From positions 1 through 56,930 of the forward strand of contig FONU01000022.1 in NCBI GenBank assembly GCA_900112995.1: DNA of 56,930 bases, given 5' to 3'. The DNA comes from [Lactobacillus] rogosae (lineage in GTDB: Bacteria > Bacillota > Clostridia > Lachnospirales > Lachnospiraceae). A program made the translations under genes and the position numbers. Positions 16,324 through 25,016 of the stretch are shown here, in pieces. The first letter of the stretch is position 1, and every line of letters starts with the position of its first letter. The notes beneath the pieces were generated by a model. The model was not told the origin of the DNA, did no database searches, and worked only from the letters and a program-made list of their open reading frames with translations.

Positions 16324-17799
16324 ATGAAGAAAAAGAACAGAGAAAAGTTAAGATTGATTACATTAAGGGTATGTATAGGGATTCTTTGTGCTTTTGTTAT
16401 AGCTGTATTCATACGTTCGTATTATTACAGAAGCAAGGAAAGTAATCTTGATATTAAGTCAAGGTATACTTTCACGGTGGATATAGATGCTTACGGGGAT
16501 GTTATTGATGAGCAGTATCAGACAAGGGCAGCTACATATGATGATTCTAATGTCATAAATACGATGCCTGATGTATCACAGGTTAAGACAGAAACAGTGG
16601 CCAGGACGTGGCTTAATGAGTATGTTAATCAGTATATGAATGAGTATCTTCCGTATAATAAGTCAGTTAAGAAGATGACAATAGATGATATTAACGTATT
16701 GAATGAAGATGAACATACAGCGTTAATAAGTTTTTCGGTAATTCTTAAAAATGCTGCTTCTGATTATTTTCTTTCGTGGGACGGAGTTACTGATGATGAC
16801 AGATTGAAATGTGAGTGGGTTGTATCTTACTATATTGATGCACATACTGACAACACTGCTACGGTGTATGTTACATCAGCATTAAGTCCGGAAGAATACG
16901 GAATAGCACAGTACAATGAGAAGGCAGCCCTGGCAGCAGATAGCGAGAACAAGACCAATGCTTCTACAGACCTGCTTGCAAGATATGTTATAAGAGATGA
17001 TATATTGAGTGTAACTTATGATGATGGTGAGCATTATGCAACTGTTCCAGTAGATGTTGAAAATCTTATGTATGAAAGCGGAAGTACAAGCACGTTGAAG
17101 GATGGAAGCTATCTTATAACTACATCAAAGACTGCATTTTTATTTGGCGGCAGGATGGGAAGTTCTAAGAAAGTACCGGTAACTCTTATATATTCTGATG
17201 ATAAAGGTGTTAACTGGACCAGCTGTGAACTTGATAATATATATAACGCAGAAGATTACTATGTTGATTTCTTTGATGAGAATAAGGGTGTTATTGTATG
17301 TGGTTATGCCAGGACTGATAATGAAAAGGAGTCTTACAGGATATACCAGACAGCTAATGGTGGCGAGACGTGGACAACAGTTGGAAGCGGTCCTGCTAAT
17401 TATATATTAAAAGGTGTTATGTATGTGGACGAAAATGTTGGATTTTTCTGTTACAATTATGCAGAAGGAATGGACGGCAATCTTTATATGACTAAAGATG
17501 GCGGCAAGACATTTTCTAAAGTGACACTTCCAGAACAGGAGCTTGACAGTACAGCTAAGTCATCAACGGCTTCAAGCACGGTAGCAGATGATGAGTTAAA
17601 ATGGAATGATGTATACAAGGAAGCGTTAGTTCCTACAGTTGATGATAAAGGTATTATAACTGTATATCTTACACAGGGTTCTGATGGAACTTATAATGAT
17701 GGAAAGACGGCGGCTAAGTATCAGTCATCTGATAAAGGTGATACATGGGTGTTCGTAAGGCAGCTTGAGATTACGCAGAATAATAATAAGCATAATTGA
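16324..17799 (+). CDS. Membrane-anchored Asp-box (BNR) beta-propeller protein
   Basis: This 491-residue protein begins with a basic stretch and one membrane segment (about residues 13-28, VCIGILCAFVIAVFI), so it is probably anchored with the rest outside. The C-terminal half has four Asp boxes: SDDKGVNW, TANGGETW, TKDGGKTF and SSDKGDTW (about residues 290, 340, 390 and 468). Asp boxes mark blades of sialidase- or sortilin-type propellers that bind sugars, proteins or other ligands. It is the third gene of an operon with the degenerate ABC pair, so a sensory or accessory role for that complex is an inference. GGAG lies seven bases before the ATG. Confidence 0.8.
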   Translation: MKKKNREKLRLITLRVCIGILCAFVIAVFIRSYYYRSKESNLDIKSRYTFTVDIDAYGDVIDEQYQTRAATYDDSNVINTMPDVSQVKTETVARTWLNEYVNQYMNEYLPYNKSVKKMTIDDINVLNEDEHTALISFSVILKNAASDYFLSWDGVTDDDRLKCEWVVSYYIDAHTDNTATVYVTSALSPEEYGIAQYNEKAALAADSENKTNASTDLLARYVIRDDILSVTYDDGEHYATVPVDVENLMYESGSTSTLKDGSYLITTSKTAFLFGGRMGSSKKVPVTLIYSDDKGVNWTSCELDNIYNAEDYYVDFFDENKGVIVCGYARTDNEKESYRIYQTANGGETWTTVGSGPANYILKGVMYVDENVGFFCYNYAEGMDGNLYMTKDGGKTFSKVTLPEQELDSTAKSSTASSTVADDELKWNDVYKEALVPTVDDKGIITVYLTQGSDGTYNDGKTAAKYQSSDKGDTWVFVRQLEITQNNNKHN

Positions 17800-17850
17800 C
17801 TTTTTGCTTGAATTATTATTCATTATATGATAATATTTATAGAGTTTAAG

Positions 17851-17880
17851 AAAAAAAGACATTTTTGTGTCTTTTTTTTT
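17851..17880 (+). terminator. Terminator of the ABC/Asp-box operon
   Basis: A-rich sequence leading into AAAGACA, a short T loop, TGTCTTT and a run of ten T. The stem is short but the T-tract is strong. Confidence 0.7.
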
Positions 17881-17913
17881 GCGCAAAAGTCAATTGAAAC
17901 TATATAAAGACTA

Positions 17914-17941
17914 TTAACAGTTGTGGTTTGCGCACTATAAT
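17914..17941 (+). promoter_or_regulatory. Likely promoter of carAB
   Basis: TTAACA (17914-17919), a 16-bp spacer and a perfect TATAAT (17936-17941) precede carA by 34 bases. A sequence GCGCAAA at 17881 is repeated inversely as TTTGCGC at 17927-17933 just before the -10, a possible operator. No attenuator or PyrR-like site is visible in the short leader. Confidence 0.55.
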
Positions 17942-17975
17942 CAATTTAATATACGAAAGGGAATAGGTGGCATTC

Positions 17976-19049
17976 ATGAAAGCATTTTTAATACTTGAAG
18001 ATGGAACAGTATTTAAGGGAACAAGTATTGGTTCCACTCGCGAAGTCATTAGCGAAATAGTTTTTAATACTTCGATGACAGGATATCTGGAGGTGTTAAC
18101 TGATCCTTCATATGCAGGACAGGCAGTTACAATGACATATCCTCTGATTGGCAACTATGGCATATGCTATAAAGATATGGAGTCTGAAAAAGCATGGCCA
18201 GATGGATTTATTGTGAGAGAATTATCAAGGATGCCAAGTAACTTCAGAAATGAAGCTCCTATACAGAAGTTCCTTTTAGATAATGATATACCAGGTATCT
18301 GTGGAATAGATACAAGAGCCCTTACTAAGATATTAAGAGAAAAGGGTACTATGAACGGAATGATTACAACTAACGAAAACTATAATCTTGATGAAGTACT
18401 TCCTAAGATTAAGGAATACAAGGTTGCGGGAGTTGTAAGAAAGGTTACATGCAAGGAAAAGTATGTACTTAACGGAGATGGACCAAGAGTTGCACTTATG
18501 GACTTTGGTGCTAAGAAGAATATTGCTAAGTCTCTTAATGACAGAGGCTGTGAGGTTACAGTATATCCAGCGTATACTAAGGCAGAGGAAATCTTAGCTT
18601 CTAATCCAGATGGTATTATGTTATCAAATGGTCCTGGAGATCCTAAGGAATGTGTAGAGATAATAGAAGAGATAAAGAAGCTTTATGCAAGCAATGTGCC
18701 TATATTTGCCATATGTCTTGGACATCAGCTTATGTCTCTTGCGACAGGTGCTGATACACACAGATTAAAGTATGGACACAGAGGTGCTAACCACCCAGTT
18801 AAGGATCTTGCTACTGGAAAGGTATATATATCAACACAGAATCATGGTTATGTTGTAGATGAAGCAACACTTAATCCAGAGGTTGCAGAACCAGCATTTG
18901 AAAATGTTAATGATAAGACTAATGAAGGTCTATCTTATAAGGGTAAGAATATATTTACTGTACAGTTCCATCCGGAAGCTTGTGCAGGACCACAGGATAC
19001 AGCGTATCTTTTTGACAGATTTATGGATATGATGAAGAAGGAGGACTAA
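17976..19049 (+). CDS. carA: Carbamoyl-phosphate synthase small (glutaminase) subunit
   Basis: This 357-residue subunit supplies ammonia from glutamine to CarB for carbamoyl phosphate, the precursor of pyrimidines and arginine. The N-terminal CarA domain (LEDGTVFKGTSIG, EIVFNTSMTGYLEVLTDPSYAGQ) is followed by a class I glutamine amidotransferase domain with the nucleophile cysteine in FAICLGHQL and the catalytic histidine in QFHPEA. I start at ATG 17976, which has AGGTGG five bases upstream, instead of GTG 17967. The gene ends four bases before carB. Confidence 0.97.
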   Translation: MKAFLILEDGTVFKGTSIGSTREVISEIVFNTSMTGYLEVLTDPSYAGQAVTMTYPLIGNYGICYKDMESEKAWPDGFIVRELSRMPSNFRNEAPIQKFLLDNDIPGICGIDTRALTKILREKGTMNGMITTNENYNLDEVLPKIKEYKVAGVVRKVTCKEKYVLNGDGPRVALMDFGAKKNIAKSLNDRGCEVTVYPAYTKAEEILASNPDGIMLSNGPGDPKECVEIIEEIKKLYASNVPIFAICLGHQLMSLATGADTHRLKYGHRGANHPVKDLATGKVYISTQNHGYVVDEATLNPEVAEPAFENVNDKTNEGLSYKGKNIFTVQFHPEACAGPQDTAYLFDRFMDMMKKED

Positions 19050-19053
19050 GACA

Positions 19054-22000
19054 ATGCCAAAGAATCCTAATATAAAGAAGGTTTTAGTAATCGGTTCAGG
19101 TCCAATCGTAATCGGACAGGCAGCAGAATTTGACTATGCAGGTACACAGGCTTGCCGTTCTCTTAAGGAAGAGGGAATAGAAGTATGCCTCGTTAACTCT
19201 AACCCAGCGACTATCATGACAGATAAGGATATTGCTGATGAAGTATATATCGAACCTCTTACTGTAGAAGCATTAAAGCAGATTATATTAAAGGAAAAGC
19301 CAGACAGCATCTTACCTACACTTGGTGGACAGGCTGGTCTTAACCTTGCTATGGAGATAGCAGAGACAGGTTTCCTTGAAGAGAATAATGTACAGCTTAT
19401 AGGTACAACTGCACTTACAATTAAGAAGGCAGAAGACAGACTTATGTTCAAGGAAACTATGGAAAAGATAGGTGAACCTTGTGCACCTTCATTAGTTGTT
19501 AATGATGTTCCATCTGGTGAAGCATTTGCAGCTAAGATTGGTTATCCGGTTGTTCTTCGTCCTGCTTACACACTTGGTGGAAGCGGCGGTGGTATCGCCC
19601 ATAACGTAGAAGAATTAAGAGAGATTCTTGAGAATGGTTTAAGACTTTCAAGAGTTGGTGAAGTTCTTGTTGAAAGATGTATATCTGGCTGGAAGGAAAT
19701 CGAATATGAGGTAATGCGTGACAGCAACGGAACATGCATAACTATATGTAATATGGAGAATATCGATCCTGTTGGTGTACATACGGGTGATAGTATCGTA
19801 GTTGCTCCTTCACAGACACTTTCAGATAAGGAATATCAGATGCTTAGAACATCTGCCCTTAACATTATAGATGAGCTTGGTATCACAGGTGGATGTAATG
19901 TACAGTATGCACTTCATCCAGACAGCTTTGAGTATTGCGTTATCGAGGTTAACCCTCGTGTAAGCCGTTCTTCAGCACTTGCTTCTAAGGCTACAGGTTA
20001 TCCTATTGCCAAGGTTGCAGCTAAGATTGCACTTGGTTATACACTTGATGAGATTAAGAATGCAGTTACAGGAAAGACATATGCAAGCTTTGAGCCAGCA
20101 CTTGACTACTGTGTAGTTAAGATACCTAGACTTCCATTTGATAAGTTTATCTCTGCAAAGAGAACACTTACAACACAGATGAAGGCTACTGGTGAGGTTA
20201 TGAGTATATCTGATAACTTCGAGGGTGGTCTTATGAAGGCTATACGTTCACTTGAACAGCATGTTGACAGCCTTATGTCATACGATTTTACAGGACTTAC
20301 AGATGAGGAACTTTTAGAAGATCTTGCTGTAGTTGATGACAGAAGAATCTGGAAGATAGCAGAAGGCTTAAGAAGAGGCATAGAGCCAGCAGTTATGCAT
20401 GACATAACAAAGATTGACAGATGGTTTATAGATAAGCTTCAGATTATCGTTGAGATGGAGAATTCTTTAAAGAAAGGTCCTCTTACAGAAGAATTATTAA
20501 GAGAGGCTAAGAGAATTGAGTTCCCTGATAATGTTATTGGAGAACTTACAGGACATACAGAAAGAGAAATAAAAGAACTTCGTGATAAGTATGATATTCA
20601 CGCAGCATTTAAGATGGTTGATACTTGTGCCGCTGAGTTCGCAGCCACAACTCCGTATTACTATTCAGTATATGGCAGTGAGAATGAAGCTGCAGAGACT
20701 AAGGATAAGAAGAAAGTTCTTGTACTTGGTTCAGGTCCAATAAGAATTGGACAGGGTATTGAATTCGATTTCTGTTCAGTACATTGTACATGGGCATTTA
20801 AGAAAGAGGGTTATGAGACAATTATTATCAATAATAACCCAGAAACAGTATCAACAGACTTTGATATTGCTGATAAGCTTTACTTTGAGCCACTTACAGA
20901 AGAAGATGTTGAAAGTATTGTAGAATTCGAGAAGCCGGATGGAGCTGTAGTTCAGTTTGGTGGACAGACAGCTATCAAGCTTACAGAAGCTCTTATGAAG
21001 ATGGGTGTGCCAATTCTTGGAACTAAGGCAGAAGATGTAGATGCTGCTGAGGATAGAGAGTTATTTGATGAGATTCTTGAAAAGACACAGATTCCTAGAG
21101 CAAAAGGACAGACAGTATTCACTGTTGAGGAAGCCCTTAAAGCTGCTAATGAACTTGGTTATCCTGTTCTTGTACGTCCTTCATATGTACTTGGTGGACA
21201 AGGTATGCAGATTGCTGTATCTGATGAAGATGTAGTGGAATTTATGGGAATTATCAACAGAATTAAGCAGGATCACCCAATCCTTGTAGATAAGTACCTT
21301 ATGGGTAAGGAAATTGAAGTGGATGCCGTATGCGATGGCGAAGATATTCTTATTCCTGGTATTATGGAACACATTGAAAGAGCTGGTATTCATTCTGGAG
21401 ATAGTATTTCAGTATATCCAGCTAAGTCAATCTCTCCAAAGATAACTGAAATGATTGCTGATTACACAGGAAGACTTGCGAGAGCACTTCATGTAAAGGG
21501 TATGATTAATATCCAGTTTATTGTATACAACGATCAGGTATATGTAATTGAAGTAAATCCACGTTCAAGCCGTACAGTACCATATATCAGCAAGGTTACT
21601 GGTATTCCTATTGTTAAGCTTGCAACTAAGGTTATTACAGGAGCTAAGATAAGAGATTTAGGTTATGAGCCAGGTCTTCAGAAGGCTGCTGATTACTATG
21701 CAATCAAGATGCCAGTATTCTCGTTCGAGAAGATCAGAGGTGCTGATATAAGCCTTGGACCAGAAATGAAGTCTACAGGTGAGTGCCTTGGTATATCTAA
21801 GAGCTTTGATGAAGCACTTTACAAGGCATTTGAGGGAGCTGGAATAAGACTTCCAAAGCATAAGCAGATTATTATGACTCTTGCAGATAAGGATAAGCAG
21901 GACGGTATTGATATAGCACAGAGATTTGAAGCACTTGGATACAAGATATATGCTTCAAGAGGTACAGCTAAGGTTCTTAAAGAAAATGGCGTACACGCTA

Positions 22001-22266
22001 TTCAGGTTAATAAGATTGGACAGGAAGCTCCAACACTCCTTGACCTTATATTAGAGCATAAGATTGATCTTGTTATTGATACACCAGAAAATGGTATTGA
22101 GAGAGCAAAGGATGGTTTCCTTATAAGAAGATATGCTATCGAGACAGGCGTTCACTGCCTTACAAGTCTTGATACAGCTCACGCACTTATCTCAAGTCTT
22201 GAGCATGCATTTAATAATCAGGAACTTTCAATAGTAGATATTGCTACAATTGATAACAGAGGTTAA
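19054..22266 (+). CDS. carB: Carbamoyl-phosphate synthase large subunit
   Basis: This 1070-residue protein has the full duplicated architecture: two ATP-grasp halves, each starting with the same Rossmann-like motif (VLVIGSGPIVIGQAAEFDYAG near residue 10 and VLVLGSGPIRIGQGIEFDF near 560), matching GGSGGGIA and GGQGMQIA loops, and a C-terminal MGS-like regulatory domain (about residues 940-1070). It makes carbamoyl phosphate from bicarbonate, ATP and ammonia delivered by CarA. The first half carries out carboxy phosphate synthesis, the second carbamate phosphorylation. Length and motifs are complete. Confidence 0.98.
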   Translation: MPKNPNIKKVLVIGSGPIVIGQAAEFDYAGTQACRSLKEEGIEVCLVNSNPATIMTDKDIADEVYIEPLTVEALKQIILKEKPDSILPTLGGQAGLNLAMEIAETGFLEENNVQLIGTTALTIKKAEDRLMFKETMEKIGEPCAPSLVVNDVPSGEAFAAKIGYPVVLRPAYTLGGSGGGIAHNVEELREILENGLRLSRVGEVLVERCISGWKEIEYEVMRDSNGTCITICNMENIDPVGVHTGDSIVVAPSQTLSDKEYQMLRTSALNIIDELGITGGCNVQYALHPDSFEYCVIEVNPRVSRSSALASKATGYPIAKVAAKIALGYTLDEIKNAVTGKTYASFEPALDYCVVKIPRLPFDKFISAKRTLTTQMKATGEVMSISDNFEGGLMKAIRSLEQHVDSLMSYDFTGLTDEELLEDLAVVDDRRIWKIAEGLRRGIEPAVMHDITKIDRWFIDKLQIIVEMENSLKKGPLTEELLREAKRIEFPDNVIGELTGHTEREIKELRDKYDIHAAFKMVDTCAAEFAATTPYYYSVYGSENEAAETKDKKKVLVLGSGPIRIGQGIEFDFCSVHCTWAFKKEGYETIIINNNPETVSTDFDIADKLYFEPLTEEDVESIVEFEKPDGAVVQFGGQTAIKLTEALMKMGVPILGTKAEDVDAAEDRELFDEILEKTQIPRAKGQTVFTVEEALKAANELGYPVLVRPSYVLGGQGMQIAVSDEDVVEFMGIINRIKQDHPILVDKYLMGKEIEVDAVCDGEDILIPGIMEHIERAGIHSGDSISVYPAKSISPKITEMIADYTGRLARALHVKGMINIQFIVYNDQVYVIEVNPRSSRTVPYISKVTGIPIVKLATKVITGAKIRDLGYEPGLQKAADYYAIKMPVFSFEKIRGADISLGPEMKSTGECLGISKSFDEALYKAFEGAGIRLPKHKQIIMTLADKDKQDGIDIAQRFEALGYKIYASRGTAKVLKENGVHAIQVNKIGQEAPTLLDLILEHKIDLVIDTPENGIERAKDGFLIRRYAIETGVHCLTSLDTAHALISSLEHAFNNQELSIVDIATIDNRG

Positions 22267-22395
22267 TTGAATTAATGCAAATAGTATAATTATGCAGAGT
22301 GATATATATATAATGAGCACAAATGAGCTCATCCTAAAAGCTACGCAAAAATTGTGATATAATGTTTATATAATACATTTTATAAGTAATATTAT

Positions 22396-22453
22396 AGTCC
22401 TCCAGAAGCTAAGTAAGGCGAATGTGCCTTAAAAGCTTTTGGGGGACTTTTAT
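22396..22453 (+). terminator. Terminator of carAB
   Basis: AGTCCTCCAGAAGCT (22396-22410) pairs with AGCTTTTGGGGGACT (22434-22448) with two G-U pairs, an inner AAGGC/GCCTT hairpin sits in the loop, and TTTTA follows. It lies 130 bases after the carB stop; the bases between are AT-rich with no gene. Confidence 0.75.
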
Positions 22454-22529
22454 AATCAGAGGGATTATGTTAAAATGCTTAATATGTCCTGAATAATATA
22501 TTTGATAATCAGGGCAAAAAGGAGAATAT

Positions 22530-23540
22530 ATGAGATTATTGAATATAGGTGATAAGCTTATTAATCTAAAGAATAAATTGAAGTTAAAAAATGCAGTGTC
22601 AATAGCGGCAGCTGTTATGCTTGGTGTAACTTCACTTGCAGGCTGTGGCTTTGTGTCTAACCCGGTTGAATATATGAGCCAGGCAGATAATGAGAATGGT
22701 ACGGTTAGCGATAACACTGATAAGATAACAGATAATAGTGGAAATAATGCGGGCGGTATGAAAGATAACAGCTCTGATGCCGGAAGTATTGTTAATGGCA
22801 GCGACAAAAGTAATGGTAATAACCAGACCAGTGGTAAGCGAAAGGTTTGTATTGTTGGGACATATGGAAGTGTGAGCGAGCTTGTTAATACAGCAGATTA
22901 TGAGGATAAAATAGATATTGAATTAATTCAGGAAAATAAAGATTTTGATGAAACAAAGGATTTAATATCATTAGCTTCTAAAGTCCAGGAAATATGTAGT
23001 GGTGATGCGGATATAGTTATCGTATCGGCAAGGAAAAGATTTGCAGACCAGATCAGATATTTTCTTACTTATACAATAGATACAGATAAGAGTATATATG
23101 TTGTTGAGGAAGATAATAACAATTATAAGACAGAAATAGCTGATATTGTTGATAATAAAGCGAATAAGGTTAATGATAGTGCAAAACATCATTTTGACGT
23201 GACAGAGATTAAGGATATGGGCTATGTCGGTATGGTTAATGATTATATAGGCAATGATGTGTATACAGCACAGAAAATAATGGCTTCATATGAGTCTGTA
23301 GTAGTAGTCAGCGATACTGCTGACGGAAGTCTGTCGCCAGCAATGACACAGCTTGTAAAAGATGTATCAGGTTATATTAAGGTAATTGTTGTTAATAATT
23401 CTGGCAGTGAATATGACTATGCGGCTGATGGTTTAAATGTCATCACAGCACAGACAATGACAAGCTGGCAGGCAAGAATAATGGCAATGTTATGTCTTAC
23501 AGATAAGAATATAACTGACTGGCAGGAGTTCTTTAATTAA
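22530..23540 (+). CDS. Lipoprotein with a degenerate asparaginase-like domain
   Basis: This 336-residue protein has a lipoprotein signal: hydrophobic core SIAAAVMLGVTSL and lipobox LAGC with the cysteine near residue 39. A Ser/Asn/Asp-rich linker (about residues 50-100) leads to a globular part beginning KRKVCIVGTYGSVSE. From here on the layout follows asparaginases: an N-terminal strand with TxGS where TGGTI is usual, a ...YFL segment, and a C-terminal VVVV...VIVVNNSGS...ARIMAMLCL that resembles the asparaginase C-terminal domain (GTG.., ARI.LMLAL). The nucleophile threonine reads serine and the TD catalytic pair region reads SARK, so activity is unlikely. This relation is my own pattern comparison and is tentative. 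AAGGAG precedes the ATG. Confidence 0.6.
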   Translation: MRLLNIGDKLINLKNKLKLKNAVSIAAAVMLGVTSLAGCGFVSNPVEYMSQADNENGTVSDNTDKITDNSGNNAGGMKDNSSDAGSIVNGSDKSNGNNQTSGKRKVCIVGTYGSVSELVNTADYEDKIDIELIQENKDFDETKDLISLASKVQEICSGDADIVIVSARKRFADQIRYFLTYTIDTDKSIYVVEEDNNNYKTEIADIVDNKANKVNDSAKHHFDVTEIKDMGYVGMVNDYIGNDVYTAQKIMASYESVVVVSDTADGSLSPAMTQLVKDVSGYIKVIVVNNSGSEYDYAADGLNVITAQTMTSWQARIMAMLCLTDKNITDWQEFFN

Positions 23541-23745
23541 TGGCAGTTGTGAAGCTGTAATGTGGCAGTGCAATTTGCAGATGCGGTATATTACATAATT
23601 CGTGCAGTTATATCAGGGCAGCTGAATTAAATAAAACAGAGTAAAGATTTTGTGAGTTGAATCATTAAATAAAGTTGAATTGATAATTGTACACAAATAT
23701 GTTACTATTATACATATGATGCAATTCGGAAAGGGTATATATATT

Positions 23746-24711
23746 ATGAATCAGACAAAAATACAGGACGTAATAAGACATATCAGCAAAGATGAAGACT
23801 ACGGCGTAGATATGATGGAGAAGCTTTCTTTAGCTGATGCAGTAGAGGTTATGGCTGTTGTACTGCCATCTTTAAAGAAAAGAGCCAAGGAGATGGGCAA
23901 TACTAACGATTTAGCATATTTTGGAAGAATTGAAGAGATATATGCAAAGGTTATAGCTGATAAATTAAGAAAAGAGGAACATTTATGGGTTGTATATTCA
24001 AGTACAACATCGTACCCATATATGGTAGACAGTGATTTATTTGTTCTTTTTAATCCTAAGAATTCTTCACTTATTGAGAAAAAGCTTAAGCTCAGTGGTT
24101 ACGAGGTATCAGTTGGTGTTGAGAATAATGATGCGTTTGCTATGGAGTTATGCCATATGTATCGTAATGGATATAAGAATATAAGACTTACAGATGGCGA
24201 CAAGCTTGAATATGTAATACCAAGAGAAGCATTTGGAACATATGATGAGTTCTTTAGGGATGATTATGTGACTAACCCAGGTTTACAGAATACAATGATT
24301 TCTTATTTTCAGGAGTTCAGAAAGAATACAGACAAAGATACAATAAAAGAGCTTCTTGATAAGAGAGAAAATGCTATGTTAAATGCTATGGTTAATTCTG
24401 AATATATGGTTCCATGTGTTAAGGAGGAGACAGAGGAAGAAGTATCTATAGCACATCATTTTATTGATGTTACAGACAGGGTTAAGCATAAGGAAGACGA
24501 GCAGGTTATAGCAATACCGGCATTTACAGATGGTTTTGAGATGGACAAATGCTATAAGGGACAGTATGAGAATATGCTCTATACATATAAGGAACTTGTT
24601 GAGGCTATAGACGAGCTTGGAGCTTCAGGAGCAATATTTAATCCACTTGGAATAAGTTATTATATTCCACTTGAAACACTTAAGAAAATAGAAAAAGATT
24701 TCAATAAATAG
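23746..24711 (+). CDS. SseB-like domain protein
   Basis: A 321-residue soluble protein starting at ATG 23746, which has GGAAAGGG upstream (in-frame codons from 23680 lack a ribosome binding site). Its C-terminal region (about residues 240-321), with VIAIPAFTDGFEMDKC, YTYKELVEAIDELG and GAIFNPLGISYYIP, resembles the SseB N-terminal domain found in many bacterial proteins of unknown role; a similar but weaker arrangement (WVVYSSTTSYPYMVDSDLFVLFN) occurs near residue 75. No enzymatic motif is visible. It has its own terminator downstream. Confidence 0.6.
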   Translation: MNQTKIQDVIRHISKDEDYGVDMMEKLSLADAVEVMAVVLPSLKKRAKEMGNTNDLAYFGRIEEIYAKVIADKLRKEEHLWVVYSSTTSYPYMVDSDLFVLFNPKNSSLIEKKLKLSGYEVSVGVENNDAFAMELCHMYRNGYKNIRLTDGDKLEYVIPREAFGTYDEFFRDDYVTNPGLQNTMISYFQEFRKNTDKDTIKELLDKRENAMLNAMVNSEYMVPCVKEETEEEVSIAHHFIDVTDRVKHKEDEQVIAIPAFTDGFEMDKCYKGQYENMLYTYKELVEAIDELGASGAIFNPLGISYYIPLETLKKIEKDFNK

Positions 24712-24721
24712 AATAATATGT

Positions 24722-24801
24722 AAGCCTGCTTGTATCGGGTTTTATGATTGTATCACAATTATGTGATATATTGTAAGATGTGATACTGGCAGGCTTTTTA
24801 T
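24722..24801 (+). terminator. Terminator after SseB-like gene
   Basis: AGCCTGC pairs with GCAGGCT, with a second helix GTATC/GATAC inside it, followed by TTTTTA. The hairpin has a long internal loop. Confidence 0.7.
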
Positions 24802-24910
24802 GTAATAGGGAAATCTAATTAATTTAATTCATTATACATAAAAAGTCCTATATACAGGTTCGTACTGCAGTGCAAATATAGGCACCTATAATAAAAAATA
24901 CTTATGTAAA

Positions 24911-24943
24911 AACACTTTTATAAAATTACTTTATGAAAGTGTT
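24911..24943. promoter_or_regulatory. Inverted repeat in GH43 promoter region
   Basis: AACACTTTTATAAA and TTTATGAAAGTGTT pair over 14 bp with one mismatch and a 5-nt loop. It lies 73 bases upstream of the GH43 start, with no T-tract after it, so it is a candidate operator for sugar-responsive control. The rest of the 24802-25016 interval is AT-rich. Confidence 0.45.
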
Positions 24944-25016
24944 GGCAAATTACTTGTAATGATGTAAACTTAGATTAACTTAAGAAATATTATGTATGAT
25001 TATGGAGGTAATGTTT

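Noticed and set aside
17881-17933. PyrR-type attenuator in front of carAB
   Set aside because: The inverted GCGCAAA words lie upstream of the promoter -10 and no terminator/antiterminator pair or PyrR loop is seen in the short leader.
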